Part shown: positions 23,053-32,257 of the stretch, piece after piece | Position numbering within the stretch: position 1 is the stretch's first letter | Layout: each line of letters starts with the position of its first letter | Assembly: GCA_002779995.1 (NCBI GenBank) | Contig: PEWX01000069.1 | Location: 1 to 64,000, forward strand | Source: Piscirickettsiaceae bacterium CG07_land_8_20_14_0_80_44_28 | GTDB lineage: Bacteria > Pseudomonadota > Gammaproteobacteria > Thiomicrospirales > Thiomicrospiraceae | Reading direction: 5' to 3' | Length of the DNA: 64,000 bases | Program-made: the position numbers and the translations under genes | The notes under the pieces: generated by a model | The model's input: the letters and a program-made list of their open reading frames with translations, nothing else | Told to the model about the DNA's origin: nothing | The model's database searches: none

Positions 23053-23892
23053 ATGATTTCAAAAATTATCGCAATACTCGTCATACTGGGAAGTTCTGCA
23101 GGTGGGTTTTTATGGTCTGGCGGGGCACTCAGTTCTTTATGGCATCCAGCCGAGTTATTGGTCATTTTAGGGCTTGGTTTGGGGGTGTTTCTTAGTTCGA
23201 CACCCGTTTATATTTGGAAGAAAACCCTCGTTTTTACAGGACGTTTTTTTAAGGGTGGACGGGTTAATCAAAAAATCTATATTGAAGTGCTAAGTTTGTT
23301 AGATGACTTGGCTAGGCTAGTGCGTGCTGACGGCCTTTTGGCGTTAGATCGCCATATGGAAGATCCTGATAATAGTGCGATTTTTAATAAATATCCTTTG
23401 GTGATGAAACATCGTGAACTTAAGAAATTTATTGTCGATAATTTTAGCTTTTTATTGTTGAATCCTCCCCAGTCGTTAAATTTTGAACATTACTTGGACA
23501 ACCAAATTGATGATATTGTCCAATCGATGATGGAAGTCCCTAAGGCAACGGGCAAGATTGCTAACTTAATGCCCGGATTCGGGATTATTGCTGCCGTTAT
23601 GGGGGTGATTTTGACGATGAATTTATTAGGGGGGGATATGGATGTTTCATTAATCGGAACCTCAATTGGCGCTGCATTGGTGGGAACTTTAACGGGGATC
23701 TTTTTTGCGTTTTCAGTTATTGCGCCTTATACCCATGCGGTAGAAATTATGATTCGCCAAGATAAAGCTATCTTTTCTGTCGTTGCATCTTTTCTTCTGG
23801 CCTTTTCTTATGGCGTTTCGCCTGCAATGGCTTTCGAGATTGGCCGTCAACGCGTGCCACCAGAGTTTGAAATTCCTAGATCGGGAAGCTAA
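23053..23892 (+). CDS. motA: Flagellar-type motor stator protein MotA
   Basis: A 279-residue four-helix inner-membrane proton channel subunit. The N-terminal helix pair, a cytoplasmic loop with charged residues and the Pro-Gly region LMPGFGIIAAVMGVILTMNLLGG are typical of MotA. The motB gene follows after 2 bases. No strong ribosome site is visible before ATG 23053. This pair is of ordinary MotA-MotB type, unlike the one-plus-two set at 12.6-14.8 kb. Confidence 0.9.
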   Translation: MISKIIAILVILGSSAGGFLWSGGALSSLWHPAELLVILGLGLGVFLSSTPVYIWKKTLVFTGRFFKGGRVNQKIYIEVLSLLDDLARLVRADGLLALDRHMEDPDNSAIFNKYPLVMKHRELKKFIVDNFSFLLLNPPQSLNFEHYLDNQIDDIVQSMMEVPKATGKIANLMPGFGIIAAVMGVILTMNLLGGDMDVSLIGTSIGAALVGTLTGIFFAFSVIAPYTHAVEIMIRQDKAIFSVVASFLLAFSYGVSPAMAFEIGRQRVPPEFEIPRSGS

Positions 23893-23894
23893 TA

Positions 23895-24617
23895 ATGTCA
23901 AAAAAACATCATCATGAAAGTAATGAAGAAGGGGGTGCTTGGGAAATTGCGCTTGCCGATTTGATGACAACTTTGATGGTGTTCTTTTTGGTGATGTGGC
24001 TATTGTCAATTGTTGACAGCGACAAACGAAATGCTTTTGTTAACGGTTTGATGGGGAAGGGGACTTCGGGTGATGTGTTAAGTGAAGAAGTGACCGGTGA
24101 GAAAGTTGAGTCTGAATCTATTAACCCTATCGCGGAAATAAAACAACCGATCACCACGGATGAAATCAAAGAGGTTTTATCTGAGGTGGATCCTAAAGAC
24201 ATTGATATTGAAGAAACTGAAGATTACACCAAAATCACCTTGCGATCGGATAGTTTCTTTGAAAGCGGGCGAGCGTCTATTACCGATAAAACTCGGGAGC
24301 AGTTGGAGCAACTGGGTGAGTCTTTAGCAGGTCGAGATCAAGGGTTGACGATTACCGGTTATACTGACAGTATTCCCATTAAAAATTTACAGTTCCCCTC
24401 TAACTGGGAGCTTTCTGCTGCTCGTGCCGCAACAGTCGCGCGTACTTTTATTTATATGGGCGTTGAGTCAGCATTGGTTACTATTGAGGGTAAAGCTGAT
24501 AATGAACCCGTTGCACCCAATACCACGGCTTATGGCCGGTCGTTAAATCGGCGAGTCATTATTTTGGTGAATAAAAAAGCTCAGACTAAACCGGATGTCT
24601 CTCCCATACCCCATTAA
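23895..24617 (+). CDS. motB: Flagellar-type motor stator protein MotB
   Basis: A 240-residue partner of MotA. The membrane helix reads WEIALADLMTTLMVFFLVMWLL with the proton-binding aspartate Asp22; a plug/linker region follows, then the OmpA-like peptidoglycan-binding domain (ITGYTDSIPI, ELSAARAATVAR, NRRVIILV). It starts 2 bases after motA. The N-terminus contains a histidine cluster (KKHHHES). Confidence 0.92.
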   Translation: MSKKHHHESNEEGGAWEIALADLMTTLMVFFLVMWLLSIVDSDKRNAFVNGLMGKGTSGDVLSEEVTGEKVESESINPIAEIKQPITTDEIKEVLSEVDPKDIDIEETEDYTKITLRSDSFFESGRASITDKTREQLEQLGESLAGRDQGLTITGYTDSIPIKNLQFPSNWELSAARAATVARTFIYMGVESALVTIEGKADNEPVAPNTTAYGRSLNRRVIILVNKKAQTKPDVSPIPH

Positions 24618-24671
24618 GCAAACTAAAGATGGCTCGTCTGCACTTTGATTGCATTTGCGCTGAGTTGAGTT

Positions 24672-25433
24672 TTACGTTGAACAAGTCGGGCAGTTTGACT
24701 CCTTCGGGAGCTTTAAGGTGCGAATCTGCAGGGTGAGCCCGTCAATAATCATTAACTTTCCGGCTAAGGTCGGTAAATTGAGTAAGGCTTTAATCGCTTC
24801 CATGGCTTGCATGGACCCTATCATTCCAACGAGGGGAGCAAGAACGCCATTTTGTGTGCAGGTTTCGTTTTGTTGACCAGCCGATTTGTATAGGCACTGG
24901 TAACAAGGAGAGGTCTCATTTCTAAAATCGAAAGTCGTCAATTGTCCTTCCCAGCGGATGGCTGCGCCGGAAACCAGTGGTTTTTTGTTTTCAAAGCAGG
25001 CCTGGTTTAAGGCATAGCGGCTGGCAAAGTTATCGGTACAATCTAGCACAATGTCCGCTCGATGCACGAGTTCGTTCAGTTCTGTTGTGTCAAGTTGATG
25101 ATTGATGGGGTCAATCTGAATGTGGCGATTTAACGCTTGAAGTTGTTTTTTTGCAGAAATAACCTTGGCCTCACCCAGTTGCCGTTCAGTATGAATGATT
25201 TGGCGTTGGAGATTGGAGTCATCGACGGTATCAAAGTCCACCAGCGTCAGCGAGCCGACCCCGGCAGCCGCTAAATATAAAGCAGCGGGCGAACCCAACC
25301 CGCCCAGGCCAAAAATCACCGCATGCGATTGAGCTAGGATTAACTGGCCTGAATAGTCGATTTCAGACAGCAGTATCTGACGGCTATATCGGCTGAGTTC
25401 GTCATCGTTGAGTTCCGTTTTGTGTGGGTTCAT
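24672..25433 (-). CDS. moeB: Adenylyltransferase/sulfurtransferase MoeB (ThiF/HesA family)
   Basis: E1-like enzyme that adenylates the C-terminal Gly-Gly of MoaD in molybdopterin synthesis. The 253 residues contain the nucleotide motif FGLGGLGSPAALYLAAAGVG, LVDFDTVDDSNLQRQ, the zinc cysteines CYQC and CPTC, and an active-site cysteine region (ENETCTQNGVL-like). ThiF is the alternative, but its position after hemA-prfA-prmC is the classical location of moeB. An inverted-repeat element separates it from prmC. Confidence 0.85.
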   Translation of the reverse strand: MNPHKTELNDDELSRYSRQILLSEIDYSGQLILAQSHAVIFGLGGLGSPAALYLAAAGVGSLTLVDFDTVDDSNLQRQIIHTERQLGEAKVISAKKQLQALNRHIQIDPINHQLDTTELNELVHRADIVLDCTDNFASRYALNQACFENKKPLVSGAAIRWEGQLTTFDFRNETSPCYQCLYKSAGQQNETCTQNGVLAPLVGMIGSMQAMEAIKALLNLPTLAGKLMIIDGLTLQIRTLKLPKESNCPTCST

Positions 25434-25454
25434 TGTCGATTTTTTGTCTCTTTG

Positions 25455-25594
25455 TCATTAAGAGATTTTTGCACGAGAGGGCGTCACGAATAAAAAGGGT
25501 TAAAAATTGCCCATATTTTTGTTAAAAAACGAGCCAATAGTCGGCTATTAGCTGCGTTTTTCGCGCCTCACTCATGCAAAAGTCTCATTGAGTT
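25455..25594. repeat. MITE-like imperfect inverted-repeat element between moeB and prmC
   Basis: Outer arms AGAGATTTTTGCACGAGAGG (25461-25480) and, inverted, CCTCACTCATGCAAAAGTCTC (about 25566-25585) pair with few mismatches. An inner pair AGCCAATAG/CTATTAGCT (about 25532-25552) lies off-centre. No coding potential. It could be a small non-autonomous element or a structured RNA in the prmC-moeB transcript. No second copy was noticed in the window. Confidence 0.6.
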
Positions 25595-25600
25595 AAAAAT

Positions 25601-26473
25601 TTATTTTTGACCAATCGTTATTCTAGGGCGCTGGCCATAGTCTTGTCGAGTCTCAATATGATAAAAACCCGCTTGCTGAAACAGCTTTTGAACGGTGTTA
25701 CCTTGTTGATAGCCATGTTCAATCATCAGCCAACCTTTCGTTTTTAAATGATTTTGTGCTTGTGAAATCAGTTTGCGAATGTCATTGAGGCCATCCGTGC
25801 CAGAAATAAGCGCTGTTTTGGGTTCGAAGCGAACATCTCCTTGATCAAGGTGCGGATCTTGGCTTTCGATATAGGGTGGATTGCTGATTAATAAATCAAA
25901 AGTTTGGTCGGCAACCGGCGCTAGCCAATCGCCTTGCTTGAAGGTAATGTCAAGCCGGTGTCGTTTAGCGTTGCGTTGTGCGACCATGATCGCATCTTCG
26001 CTTAAGTCAATGGCGGTGGCTAGGCAGTTTGGTTGTTGGTGTTTTAAAGTGCAAGCAATGGCGCCGGAACCGGTTCCTAAGTCACAAAACGACCAGGCCT
26101 GGTCGTTTTTAACGGCCATTTTTTCCAACACGGTTTCAATCAAAATTTCAGTATCCGGTCTTGGAATTAAGGTTGCCTCGGTGACATAGAAGTCCAGCCC
26201 AAAAAAAGCGCGCTCGCCGATTAGATAGGCAATGGGTTTACCTATTACGCGCTGCTCTAATAGCTGAAAAAAATGGATTTTCTCGGTGGGTGAGAGTCGT
26301 TTTTCTGGCCAGGTATAGAGGTAAGTTCGGTTTTTACCCAGCACAAATCCAAGTAATATTTCCGCATCTAAAGCGATGGTATCAGACTCGGATGTGGCCA
26401 GTTTTAATTTAGCCCAGCTCAATGCTTGCTCAATTCTCAGCGGTTCTGGATCGGTTAAGGCGTCAGTCTTCAT
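25601..26473 (-). CDS. prmC: Peptide chain release factor N5-glutamine methyltransferase PrmC
   Basis: Methylates the GGQ glutamine of release factors. The SAM motif [11 protein letters not shown] and catalytic [12 protein letters not shown] are present; length is 290. Overlaps the upstream prfA by 11 bases, linking enzyme and substrate. A 24-base perfect palindrome of the dispersed family lies in frame just before the SAM motif and encodes KNDQAWSF, looking like a short extra insert. Confidence 0.96.
   Translation of the reverse strand: MKTDALTDPEPLRIEQALSWAKLKLATSESDTIALDAEILLGFVLGKNRTYLYTWPEKRLSPTEKIHFFQLLEQRVIGKPIAYLIGERAFFGLDFYVTEATLIPRPDTEILIETVLEKMAVKNDQAWSFCDLGTGSGAIACTLKHQQPNCLATAIDLSEDAIMVAQRNAKRHRLDITFKQGDWLAPVADQTFDLLISNPPYIESQDPHLDQGDVRFEPKTALISGTDGLNDIRKLISQAQNHLKTKGWLMIEHGYQQGNTVQKLFQQAGFYHIETRQDYGQRPRITIGQK
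26086..26109. repeat. CCAGGCCTGG-family palindrome inside prmC
   Basis: A perfect 24-base palindrome with arm AAAACGACCAGG. On the coding strand it reads in frame as KNDQAWSF, immediately before the SAM-binding glycine loop. Confidence 0.88.
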
Positions 26474-27551
26474 TGCTCAAGTTGGCAAGTTGTTCTGCTT
26501 GGTATTCATTGATCAAAGGCTCAATGATTTGATTTAACCCCCCTTGCATGACTTCATCAAGTTTGTAAAGGGTGAGGTTGATGCGGTGATCCGTTACTCG
26601 CCCTTGAGGGTAGTTGTAGGTGCGAATACGCTCAGAGCGGTCGCCGCTGCCCACGAGACTTTTTCGTTCTTGTGCAATTTCTTGGTCGTGGGCACGTTGC
26701 CGTTCGTCCATAATGCGTGAGGCTAGCAATGACATGGCTCTGGCACGGTTTTTATGTTGAGAGCGCTCATCTTGGCATTCCACGACTGTGCCGGTCGGTA
26801 AGTGGGTAATTCGAATTGCGGAGTCGGTTTTGTTTACGTGCTGACCCCCTGCACCGGATGCTCGGAAGGTATCGACTTTTAGATCGGCGGGGTTGAGATC
26901 AATTTGTTCAACGTCAGCTGCTTCCGGCATGATAACGACGGTTGCTGCTGAAGTATGGACACGCCCTTGGGTTTCTGTTGCCGGAACCCGTTGAACTCGG
27001 TGTGCACCGGATTCAAATTTTAATTTTGAATAGGCACCGTCTCCAATAATTCGTACAATGATTTCCTTGAATCCACCGTGTTCACCTTCTTGCGAATTGA
27101 TGAGTTCAACTTGCCAGCGTTGTGTTTCGGCATAGCGACTGTACATTTTGAATAGATCCCCAGCGAAAATGGCGGCCTCGTCCCCCCCCGTGCCGGCACG
27201 AATTTCTAAAAAGATATTGGCATCATCATTTGGATCTTTCGGGAGTAACATTTTTTGAAGCTCAGATTCAAGCTTGGCTTTATTTTTCTCTAACAATGGC
27301 AACTCTTCTTGCCCCATCTCTTTAAGGTCGGAATCCCCAGATTTGATCATGGCTTTCGCTTCTTGAAGGTCGGCTTCGTTGCTCATGAAATCGTTAAATG
27401 CATTAACAACAGGGGTGAGTTGTGCATGTTCTTTACTTAAAGACCGAAACTTATTCTGATGGGTAATCACTTCAGGGTCAGAAATAAGGTGGTTGATTTC
27501 TTCTAGGCGCTCAACGAGACCTTCAAGCTTGGCGCGAATGGATTTTTTCAT
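26463..27551 (-). CDS. prfA: Peptide chain release factor 1
   Basis: RF1 ends translation at UAA and UAG. 362 residues with the catalytic [13 protein letters not shown] and the central domain with the stop-recognition region. Middle gene of hemA-prfA-prmC: 8 bases after hemA and overlapping prmC by 11 bases. An 8-base C run at 27182-27189 (G run on the coding strand) lies in the conserved [14 protein letters not shown]. Confidence 0.98.
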   Translation of the reverse strand: MKKSIRAKLEGLVERLEEINHLISDPEVITHQNKFRSLSKEHAQLTPVVNAFNDFMSNEADLQEAKAMIKSGDSDLKEMGQEELPLLEKNKAKLESELQKMLLPKDPNDDANIFLEIRAGTGGDEAAIFAGDLFKMYSRYAETQRWQVELINSQEGEHGGFKEIIVRIIGDGAYSKLKFESGAHRVQRVPATETQGRVHTSAATVVIMPEAADVEQIDLNPADLKVDTFRASGAGGQHVNKTDSAIRITHLPTGTVVECQDERSQHKNRARAMSLLASRIMDERQRAHDQEIAQERKSLVGSGDRSERIRTYNYPQGRVTDHRINLTLYKLDEVMQGGLNQIIEPLINEYQAEQLANLSNED

Positions 27552-27559
27552 AGGAGGTT

Positions 27560-28849
27560 TTAGCTTTCTTTTTGAATGGGGTCTTCGGTGGGCTTGACAG
27601 TGGGTAAAAGTAGTCTTTTGGCGGCATCAAGGACTTCTCTTTCGCCGTTTAACCCCGCTTGATTAAGGTTGTATGTCGAGGTGTGCAGTATTTTGTTGGT
27701 CAGTTGATTGGCCAGTTTTGTGAGCAATGTGGAAGGGTCTGCACCCAATTCGAGTTGGTGGTGCGTTTCACTTAACAGTTGTTGTTTTAGTTCATGCGCT
27801 TGTTGTCGGTAGCTTTGAATGATCGGGCTAACGACTTGAGTTGCTTTGAATTGATTGATAAAAACCTGGGCTTGAGCGTCGATAATTTCTTCTGCAGCTA
27901 AGGCCGCATCTTGGCGAGATTGTTTATTTTCTTCAATAATTTCTTGTAAGTCATCCACGCTATAAAGATAGGTGTCACTAAAGTCGCCTACTTTGGCTTC
28001 AATGTCTCTTGGCACCGCTATATCAACCATAAACATGGGTTTATGGCGACGTTTTTTCAATGCACTTTCGACCATGTCAGTATGAATAATGGCATTCGGG
28101 CTAGCGGTAGAGGCGATGACAATGTCGGCTTCGTGAAGGTGATTGCTTATTTCATCTAGATTGATGGCATAGCCACCCAGCGCTTCGGTTAATTGATGGG
28201 CTTTTGATAGGGTTCGATTGGCAATAATAAGGTTGCCGATTTGATTCTCTTTGAGGTGGCGGGCGACCAGTTCAATGGTTTCACCCGCACCAATTAACAG
28301 TGCATTTTGCGCTTTTAAACAACCAAAAAACTGCTTGGACAAGGCAACTGCAGCAAAGGCGACAGAAACGGGACTTGAGCCGATTTCTGTGTCGGTGCGA
28401 ACTTGCTTAGCGGTTTTAAAGATGCATTGAAATAATGCGTGTAATGTTTGGTGAATGCTATCATTCTTGTGGGCTAGGTGATAAGCATCCTTGATTTGCC
28501 CAAGTATTTGCGGTTCACCCAAAACCAAAGAATTGAGCCCGCTGGCAACACGCATAATGTGCTTGATGGCTTCGAGTTCAGTGTATTCGTACAAAAATTG
28601 TGAAATGCTTTGTTCTTGTAGTTGAAAGAACTGATGAAGCCAATCGTATAGGGCGTGCGTGTCTTCGTTGTTTAAAGTCGCATAAATCTCAGTACGATTA
28701 CAGGTTGATAAGATAACGCATTCTGTGGCAAGAGATTGGGTTTTAAGTTCAGACAAAGCAAGCCGAACTTGTTCCGGTGAAAAAGAAATTTTTTCACGAA
28801 TATCCACTGGTGCCGTTTCGTGGTTTACACCCAAAACAAATAATTTCAT
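27560..28849 (-). CDS. hemA: Glutamyl-tRNA reductase
   Basis: NADPH-dependent reduction of Glu-tRNA to glutamate-1-semialdehyde, the first step of haem synthesis. The catalytic cysteine is Cys50 in [40 protein letters not shown] and [10 protein letters not shown] are typical. Start taken at ATG 28849 ([14 protein letters not shown]), the family N-terminus; an in-frame TTG at 28867 would add six residues. Neither start has a strong ribosome site. Opens the hemA-prfA-prmC-moeB operon. Confidence 0.96.
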   Translation of the reverse strand: MKLFVLGVNHETAPVDIREKISFSPEQVRLALSELKTQSLATECVILSTCNRTEIYATLNNEDTHALYDWLHQFFQLQEQSISQFLYEYTELEAIKHIMRVASGLNSLVLGEPQILGQIKDAYHLAHKNDSIHQTLHALFQCIFKTAKQVRTDTEIGSSPVSVAFAAVALSKQFFGCLKAQNALLIGAGETIELVARHLKENQIGNLIIANRTLSKAHQLTEALGGYAINLDEISNHLHEADIVIASTASPNAIIHTDMVESALKKRRHKPMFMVDIAVPRDIEAKVGDFSDTYLYSVDDLQEIIEENKQSRQDAALAAEEIIDAQAQVFINQFKATQVVSPIIQSYRQQAHELKQQLLSETHHQLELGADPSTLLTKLANQLTNKILHTSTYNLNQAGLNGEREVLDAAKRLLLPTVKPTEDPIQKES

Positions 28850-28975
28850 AAGGAATCGTTTAGCCAAAAAGGAGAAAAATAATGCAATTTAAGGGATGTA
28901 ATTTTGCTAAATTATAGCCTTAATTGCAAGTTTTACAGTGTGTTTTTATACTTTTATCAATTCGTGGGGAAAGAT

Positions 28976-30790
28976 TTGACGGGAATAATACAGTTTAAGT
29001 CGGTTGTTTTGGGGGGTCTTTTGCTCAATTTATTGATTTTGGGGGGTTGTGGTCAGCTCGCTACCAAAACATCGCCAGAGCAGCAAACATCAAGCCCAAA
29101 AACCGTGTCGGACGACTCAACTCAAGCGCGCGCTTCTCAAGATGAGCTTAATTTGAGCAGTATCGATTTATCCCCTGAAGATATGTATCGTGTGCTTTTG
29201 GCAGAAATGTTGGTGGTTAAAGGGGATGTGCACTCTGGCTACAAGGTCATGTTCGAAGTTGCCACTAGGACACGATCTCCTCAATTGGCAGAGCGTACCT
29301 TTAAATTATCGATGGCGACTTATGATTTAAAGGCGATTGCTTCAGCAGCGGCTTTGTGGCGAGAGGTTTCTCCGCAACAGCCTTTGGCGTGGAAGGCTTC
29401 CTATATTATGCAAGCTCGTGATGGCAAGATTCAGGAAGCCCTGTCAAGCTGGGATCGTTTTCAAGCATTATCGCCAAATGATTTAGTGCATGACTTGATG
29501 GAAACGGGTGTTCGTATGACCCAGGCCGTTCAGCCTGAAAATGGGATGGCATTTTTACAGCAGTTGCATCAAAAGTTTCCACAAGAAGTTGTGATGAATT
29601 ATGTGCTGGGCATGGCGGCCGAAGCTTATAAAGAGTTTGATGTTGCGATTGAACAGTTGGAAAAAACGTTACAAAGGTTGCCGCTATTAGATCCAGCCAA
29701 GATAGATGCAGCGCTTAAGCAACAGTTGTATCGCGAATCTCATCATTTACTAGCCAGTGCCTATCTAAAGTCCGGGCAGTCCGACTTAGGGTTGGTTCGC
29801 TTGGCTAAATATATGCAAGCGAATGGTCAAGATTGGGAGTTTCAAGAACGATATGCGCGAATGGAAGTGAAGGTGGGGCGGTTTAATTCGGCTGAAGCAC
29901 GTTATCTAAAAGTGGTTAAAAATGAGCCTGAAGCCAGCACCTCTAAATTATCGGCTGCCTTGTTAATGCTAGAAAGAGAAGCTTATGATGAAGCCGAGAC
30001 ATTATTGTTAGAGCTGGAAAACGTGATGCCCTATCGTTCCAGTGCTTTGTACTACTTAGGTCTTGCTGCGCAAAGGCAACAGCGACTTGGAGCAGCCAAG
30101 CAGTACTTTCAACAAATTACCACCAATGATTATTTGTTGGATGCCCGATTGCACATGGCAGAGATTGATTTCCCCAAGGTGGGTCTTGCAAAAACCTTGG
30201 AAAGCTTGGACGCTATCTCAGTGACCGACGTGTCAGATCAAGTCAAGTTATTACAGGCAAAAGCGATTTTTTATAATAAAGCCGGAAAAAAGCAGAAATC
30301 AATCATGCTTTATGATCAAGCGATTGCCTTACAGGAAAAGAAGGTTGAACTTTATTTGATGCAAGCGATGCTGTTTTATGACTTATCCTTGTTTGAACAA
30401 TATGAGGCTAATTTAAAACAAGCCTTAGACATTGATGGTGATGATGTCGAAATCTTAAATGCGTTGGGGTATTTTTATGCGGAGCAAAAGCGTGAGCTAG
30501 CCTATGCACAACAGTTGTTGGAAAAGGCCTTGTTATTGGCGCCGAATAGATATTATATTTTAGACAGTCGAGGGTGGTTGGCGTATCAGCAAGGTCGCTA
30601 CCAAGAAGCAGAGTCGTACCTTCGGCAAGCGTTTAAATTACAGGTTGATGAGGAAGTTTTGGTGCACCTAATCCAAACACTTTGGAAAATGGAGCGCTTT
30701 AAAGAGGCTAAAAAACTTTGGGTGGATTACAAGGATCAATTTCCTCAAAATGAAGTATTACAAAGTTTGATCATCAATTTAAGGCAATGA
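28976..30790 (+). CDS. Tetratricopeptide-repeat lipoprotein
   Basis: A predicted lipoprotein of about 604 residues, divergent from hemA. The frame opens at 28904, but TTG 28976 is chosen: GGGGA (28966-28970) lies just before it and the product begins with a classical lipoprotein signal, MTGIIQFKSVVLGG, ending in the lipobox LGGC. The rest is alpha-helical TPR repeats (for example NALGYFYAEQKRELAYAQQL and GWLAYQQGRYQEAESYLRQA). Such TPR proteins next to hemA are widespread and often precede lolB; here lolB and ispE are absent. Probably an outer-membrane assembly scaffold, by inference. Confidence 0.85.
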   Translation: MTGIIQFKSVVLGGLLLNLLILGGCGQLATKTSPEQQTSSPKTVSDDSTQARASQDELNLSSIDLSPEDMYRVLLAEMLVVKGDVHSGYKVMFEVATRTRSPQLAERTFKLSMATYDLKAIASAAALWREVSPQQPLAWKASYIMQARDGKIQEALSSWDRFQALSPNDLVHDLMETGVRMTQAVQPENGMAFLQQLHQKFPQEVVMNYVLGMAAEAYKEFDVAIEQLEKTLQRLPLLDPAKIDAALKQQLYRESHHLLASAYLKSGQSDLGLVRLAKYMQANGQDWEFQERYARMEVKVGRFNSAEARYLKVVKNEPEASTSKLSAALLMLEREAYDEAETLLLELENVMPYRSSALYYLGLAAQRQQRLGAAKQYFQQITTNDYLLDARLHMAEIDFPKVGLAKTLESLDAISVTDVSDQVKLLQAKAIFYNKAGKKQKSIMLYDQAIALQEKKVELYLMQAMLFYDLSLFEQYEANLKQALDIDGDDVEILNALGYFYAEQKRELAYAQQLLEKALLLAPNRYYILDSRGWLAYQQGRYQEAESYLRQAFKLQVDEEVLVHLIQTLWKMERFKEAKKLWVDYKDQFPQNEVLQSLIINLRQ

Positions 30791-30887
30791 TCTGTTCCTA
30801 GCGCTTCTTACATCGGATGTTTTTTGGGTTTTTACCTGTGGCAAAGCGACAATTATTGCTTTAGAAGAACTTTTTCCTAAAAAACGC

Positions 30888-30915
30888 TTGATTTGCGGGT
30901 TTTAAAATGGATAAT
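30888..30915 (+). promoter_or_regulatory. Promoter of tRNA-Gln
   Basis: TTGATT at 30888-30893 and GATAAT at 30910-30915 with a 16-base spacer, about 34 bases before the tRNA. No clear terminator is seen between the TPR gene and this promoter. Confidence 0.6.
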
Positions 30916-30948
30916 ACGCACCTGTCTTTGATGACAGCGATAAACAGT

Positions 30949-31023
30949 TGGGCTATAGCCAAGCGGTAAGGCAACGGGTTTTGATCCCGTCATGCGCAGG
31001 TTCGAATCCTGCTAGCCCAGCCA
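30949..31023 (+). tRNA. tRNA-Gln (anticodon TTG)
   Basis: A 75-base cloverleaf: acceptor TGGGCTA (30949-30955) pairs with TAGCCCA (31013-31019), anticodon stem ACGGG/CCCGT flanks TTG at 30981-30983, and the T arm GCAGGTTCGAATCCTGC is perfect. The CCA end (31021-31023) is encoded. It is 63 bases upstream of prs. Confidence 0.97.
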
Positions 31024-31086
31024 TTATCCTTCCTAATTTTCTTCATATCATTTTTTTCCTGGTTTTCGCCATAGGAGTTGCCATTC

Positions 31087-32052
31087 ATGGCTTACAAAAA
31101 TGTCCGATTATTTGCCGGAAACGCAAATGTCAGCTTAGCTGAAAAAATTTCTTCCTCTATCGAAATTCCATTAGGTAAAGCAGATGTTGGACGCTTTAGT
31201 GATGGCGAAATTATGGTTCAAATTAATGAATCAGTTCGTGGAAAAGATGTTTACGTTTTACAACCTACCTGTACCCCCGAGCCTGCCGTTAATTTAATGG
31301 AACTACTGGTGATGATAGATGCGCTAAAACGTGCGTCGGCAAAGCGCATTACGGCGGTGGTTCCTTATTATGGTTTTGCCCGCCAAGACCGTCGCCCACA
31401 TTCAGCTAGGGTTCCTATTACAGCGCGCTTAGCTGCTGATATGATTACGGTTGCCGGCGCCGATCGTTTGATTACCGTTGATCTTCACTCTGACCAAATT
31501 CAAGGGTTCTTTGATATCCCGGTTGATAATATTTATGCTTCACCCACCTTGGTGGATGATATGCGCTCTTCCGGCCATATTGCAGGTGATAACATGATGG
31601 TGGTTTCACCCGATATGGGAGGGGTTGTTCGCGCCCGAGCTGTGGCTAAAGCGCTGGGGTGTGAAATGGCGATTATTGATAAGCGTCGTCCAAAGGCCAA
31701 TGTGGCACAGATCATGAACATTATTGGAGATGTCTCCGGTCGTGATTGTATTTTGGTTGATGATATGGTCGATACGGCTGGCACGCTTTGTAAAGCGGCA
31801 GGTGCACTGAAAGAGCACGGAGCAAAGAGTGTGACTGCTTATGTGGTGCATGCTGTTTTGTCCGGTTCTGCCGTGGAGACGATTAACAACTCTTGTTTAA
31901 CCGAGTTGGTGGTGACAGATACCATTCCGTTATCCGAGGCTGGAATGGCTTCTGAGCGTATTCGTCGTGTTTCCATCGCGCCTGTGTTAGGCGAAACCAT
32001 TCGCCGAGTTCATCAAGAAGAGTCTGTTTCTGAGTTAATGCCCATTCGTTAA
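31087..32052 (+). CDS. prs: Ribose-phosphate pyrophosphokinase
   Basis: Makes PRPP for nucleotide, histidine and tryptophan synthesis. Start at ATG 31087 ([14 protein letters not shown]), with AGGAG at 31073-31077. Family motifs seen: [23 protein letters not shown] and the PRPP-binding loop [15 protein letters not shown]. 321 residues. It ends in a 28-base palindrome with a T run that can terminate transcription. Confidence 0.98.
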   Translation: MAYKNVRLFAGNANVSLAEKISSSIEIPLGKADVGRFSDGEIMVQINESVRGKDVYVLQPTCTPEPAVNLMELLVMIDALKRASAKRITAVVPYYGFARQDRRPHSARVPITARLAADMITVAGADRLITVDLHSDQIQGFFDIPVDNIYASPTLVDDMRSSGHIAGDNMMVVSPDMGGVVRARAVAKALGCEMAIIDKRRPKANVAQIMNIIGDVSGRDCILVDDMVDTAGTLCKAAGALKEHGAKSVTAYVVHAVLSGSAVETINNSCLTELVVTDTIPLSEAGMASERIRRVSIAPVLGETIRRVHQEESVSELMPIR

Positions 32053-32068
32053 AAGTTTAATTGCAGCG

Positions 32069-32096
32069 TAAAAATGACCAGGCCTGGTCATTTTTA
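32069..32096. repeat. CCAGGCCTGG-family palindrome after prs (terminator-like)
   Basis: The longest perfect copy: 28 bases, arm TAAAAATGACCAGG, 17 bases after the prs stop. Its T-rich right arm lets it work as a terminator for prs. Confidence 0.9.
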
Positions 32097-32152
32097 GCGG
32101 TTTAAAGCCTTGTTTTCTTAAGTTAATCCCTTTTGTTTCTGAAAAAAATCGG

Positions 32153-32257
32153 TATAATACCGCTCTTTGTTTCTGTGCTTGGTCGCGAGCATGGAGTTTT
32201 GGGGGGAACCCCGTTTATTTACAGGCGAACGACGCCTGGATTTATGGAGTAATAAAA
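32153..32257 (+). promoter_or_regulatory. rplY promoter -10 and structured leader
   Basis: A perfect TATAAT at 32153-32158 precedes a roughly 90-base leader holding two small hairpins: GGGG(AA)CCCC near 32200-32213 and AGGCG/CGCCT near 32223-32238. The -35 is poor and closely spaced (TTGTTT). Such a leader could allow translational feedback by L25, but this is only a suggestion. Confidence 0.5.

Noticed and set aside
24996-25005. GCAGGCCTGG in moeB as another copy of the dispersed palindrome
   Set aside because: Core is one base off and the A-rich/T-rich flanks are missing; it is ordinary moeB coding sequence (NQACFENK).
27182-27189. C8 homopolymer inside prfA as a phase-variation tract
   Set aside because: It encodes the conserved [10 protein letters not shown] of an essential release factor; switching would be lethal. 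It only shows that such runs occur by chance here.
30815-30830. Small hairpin ACATC-GATGT followed by T run after the TPR gene
   Set aside because: Five-base stem with a one-base loop is sterically unlikely as a terminator.
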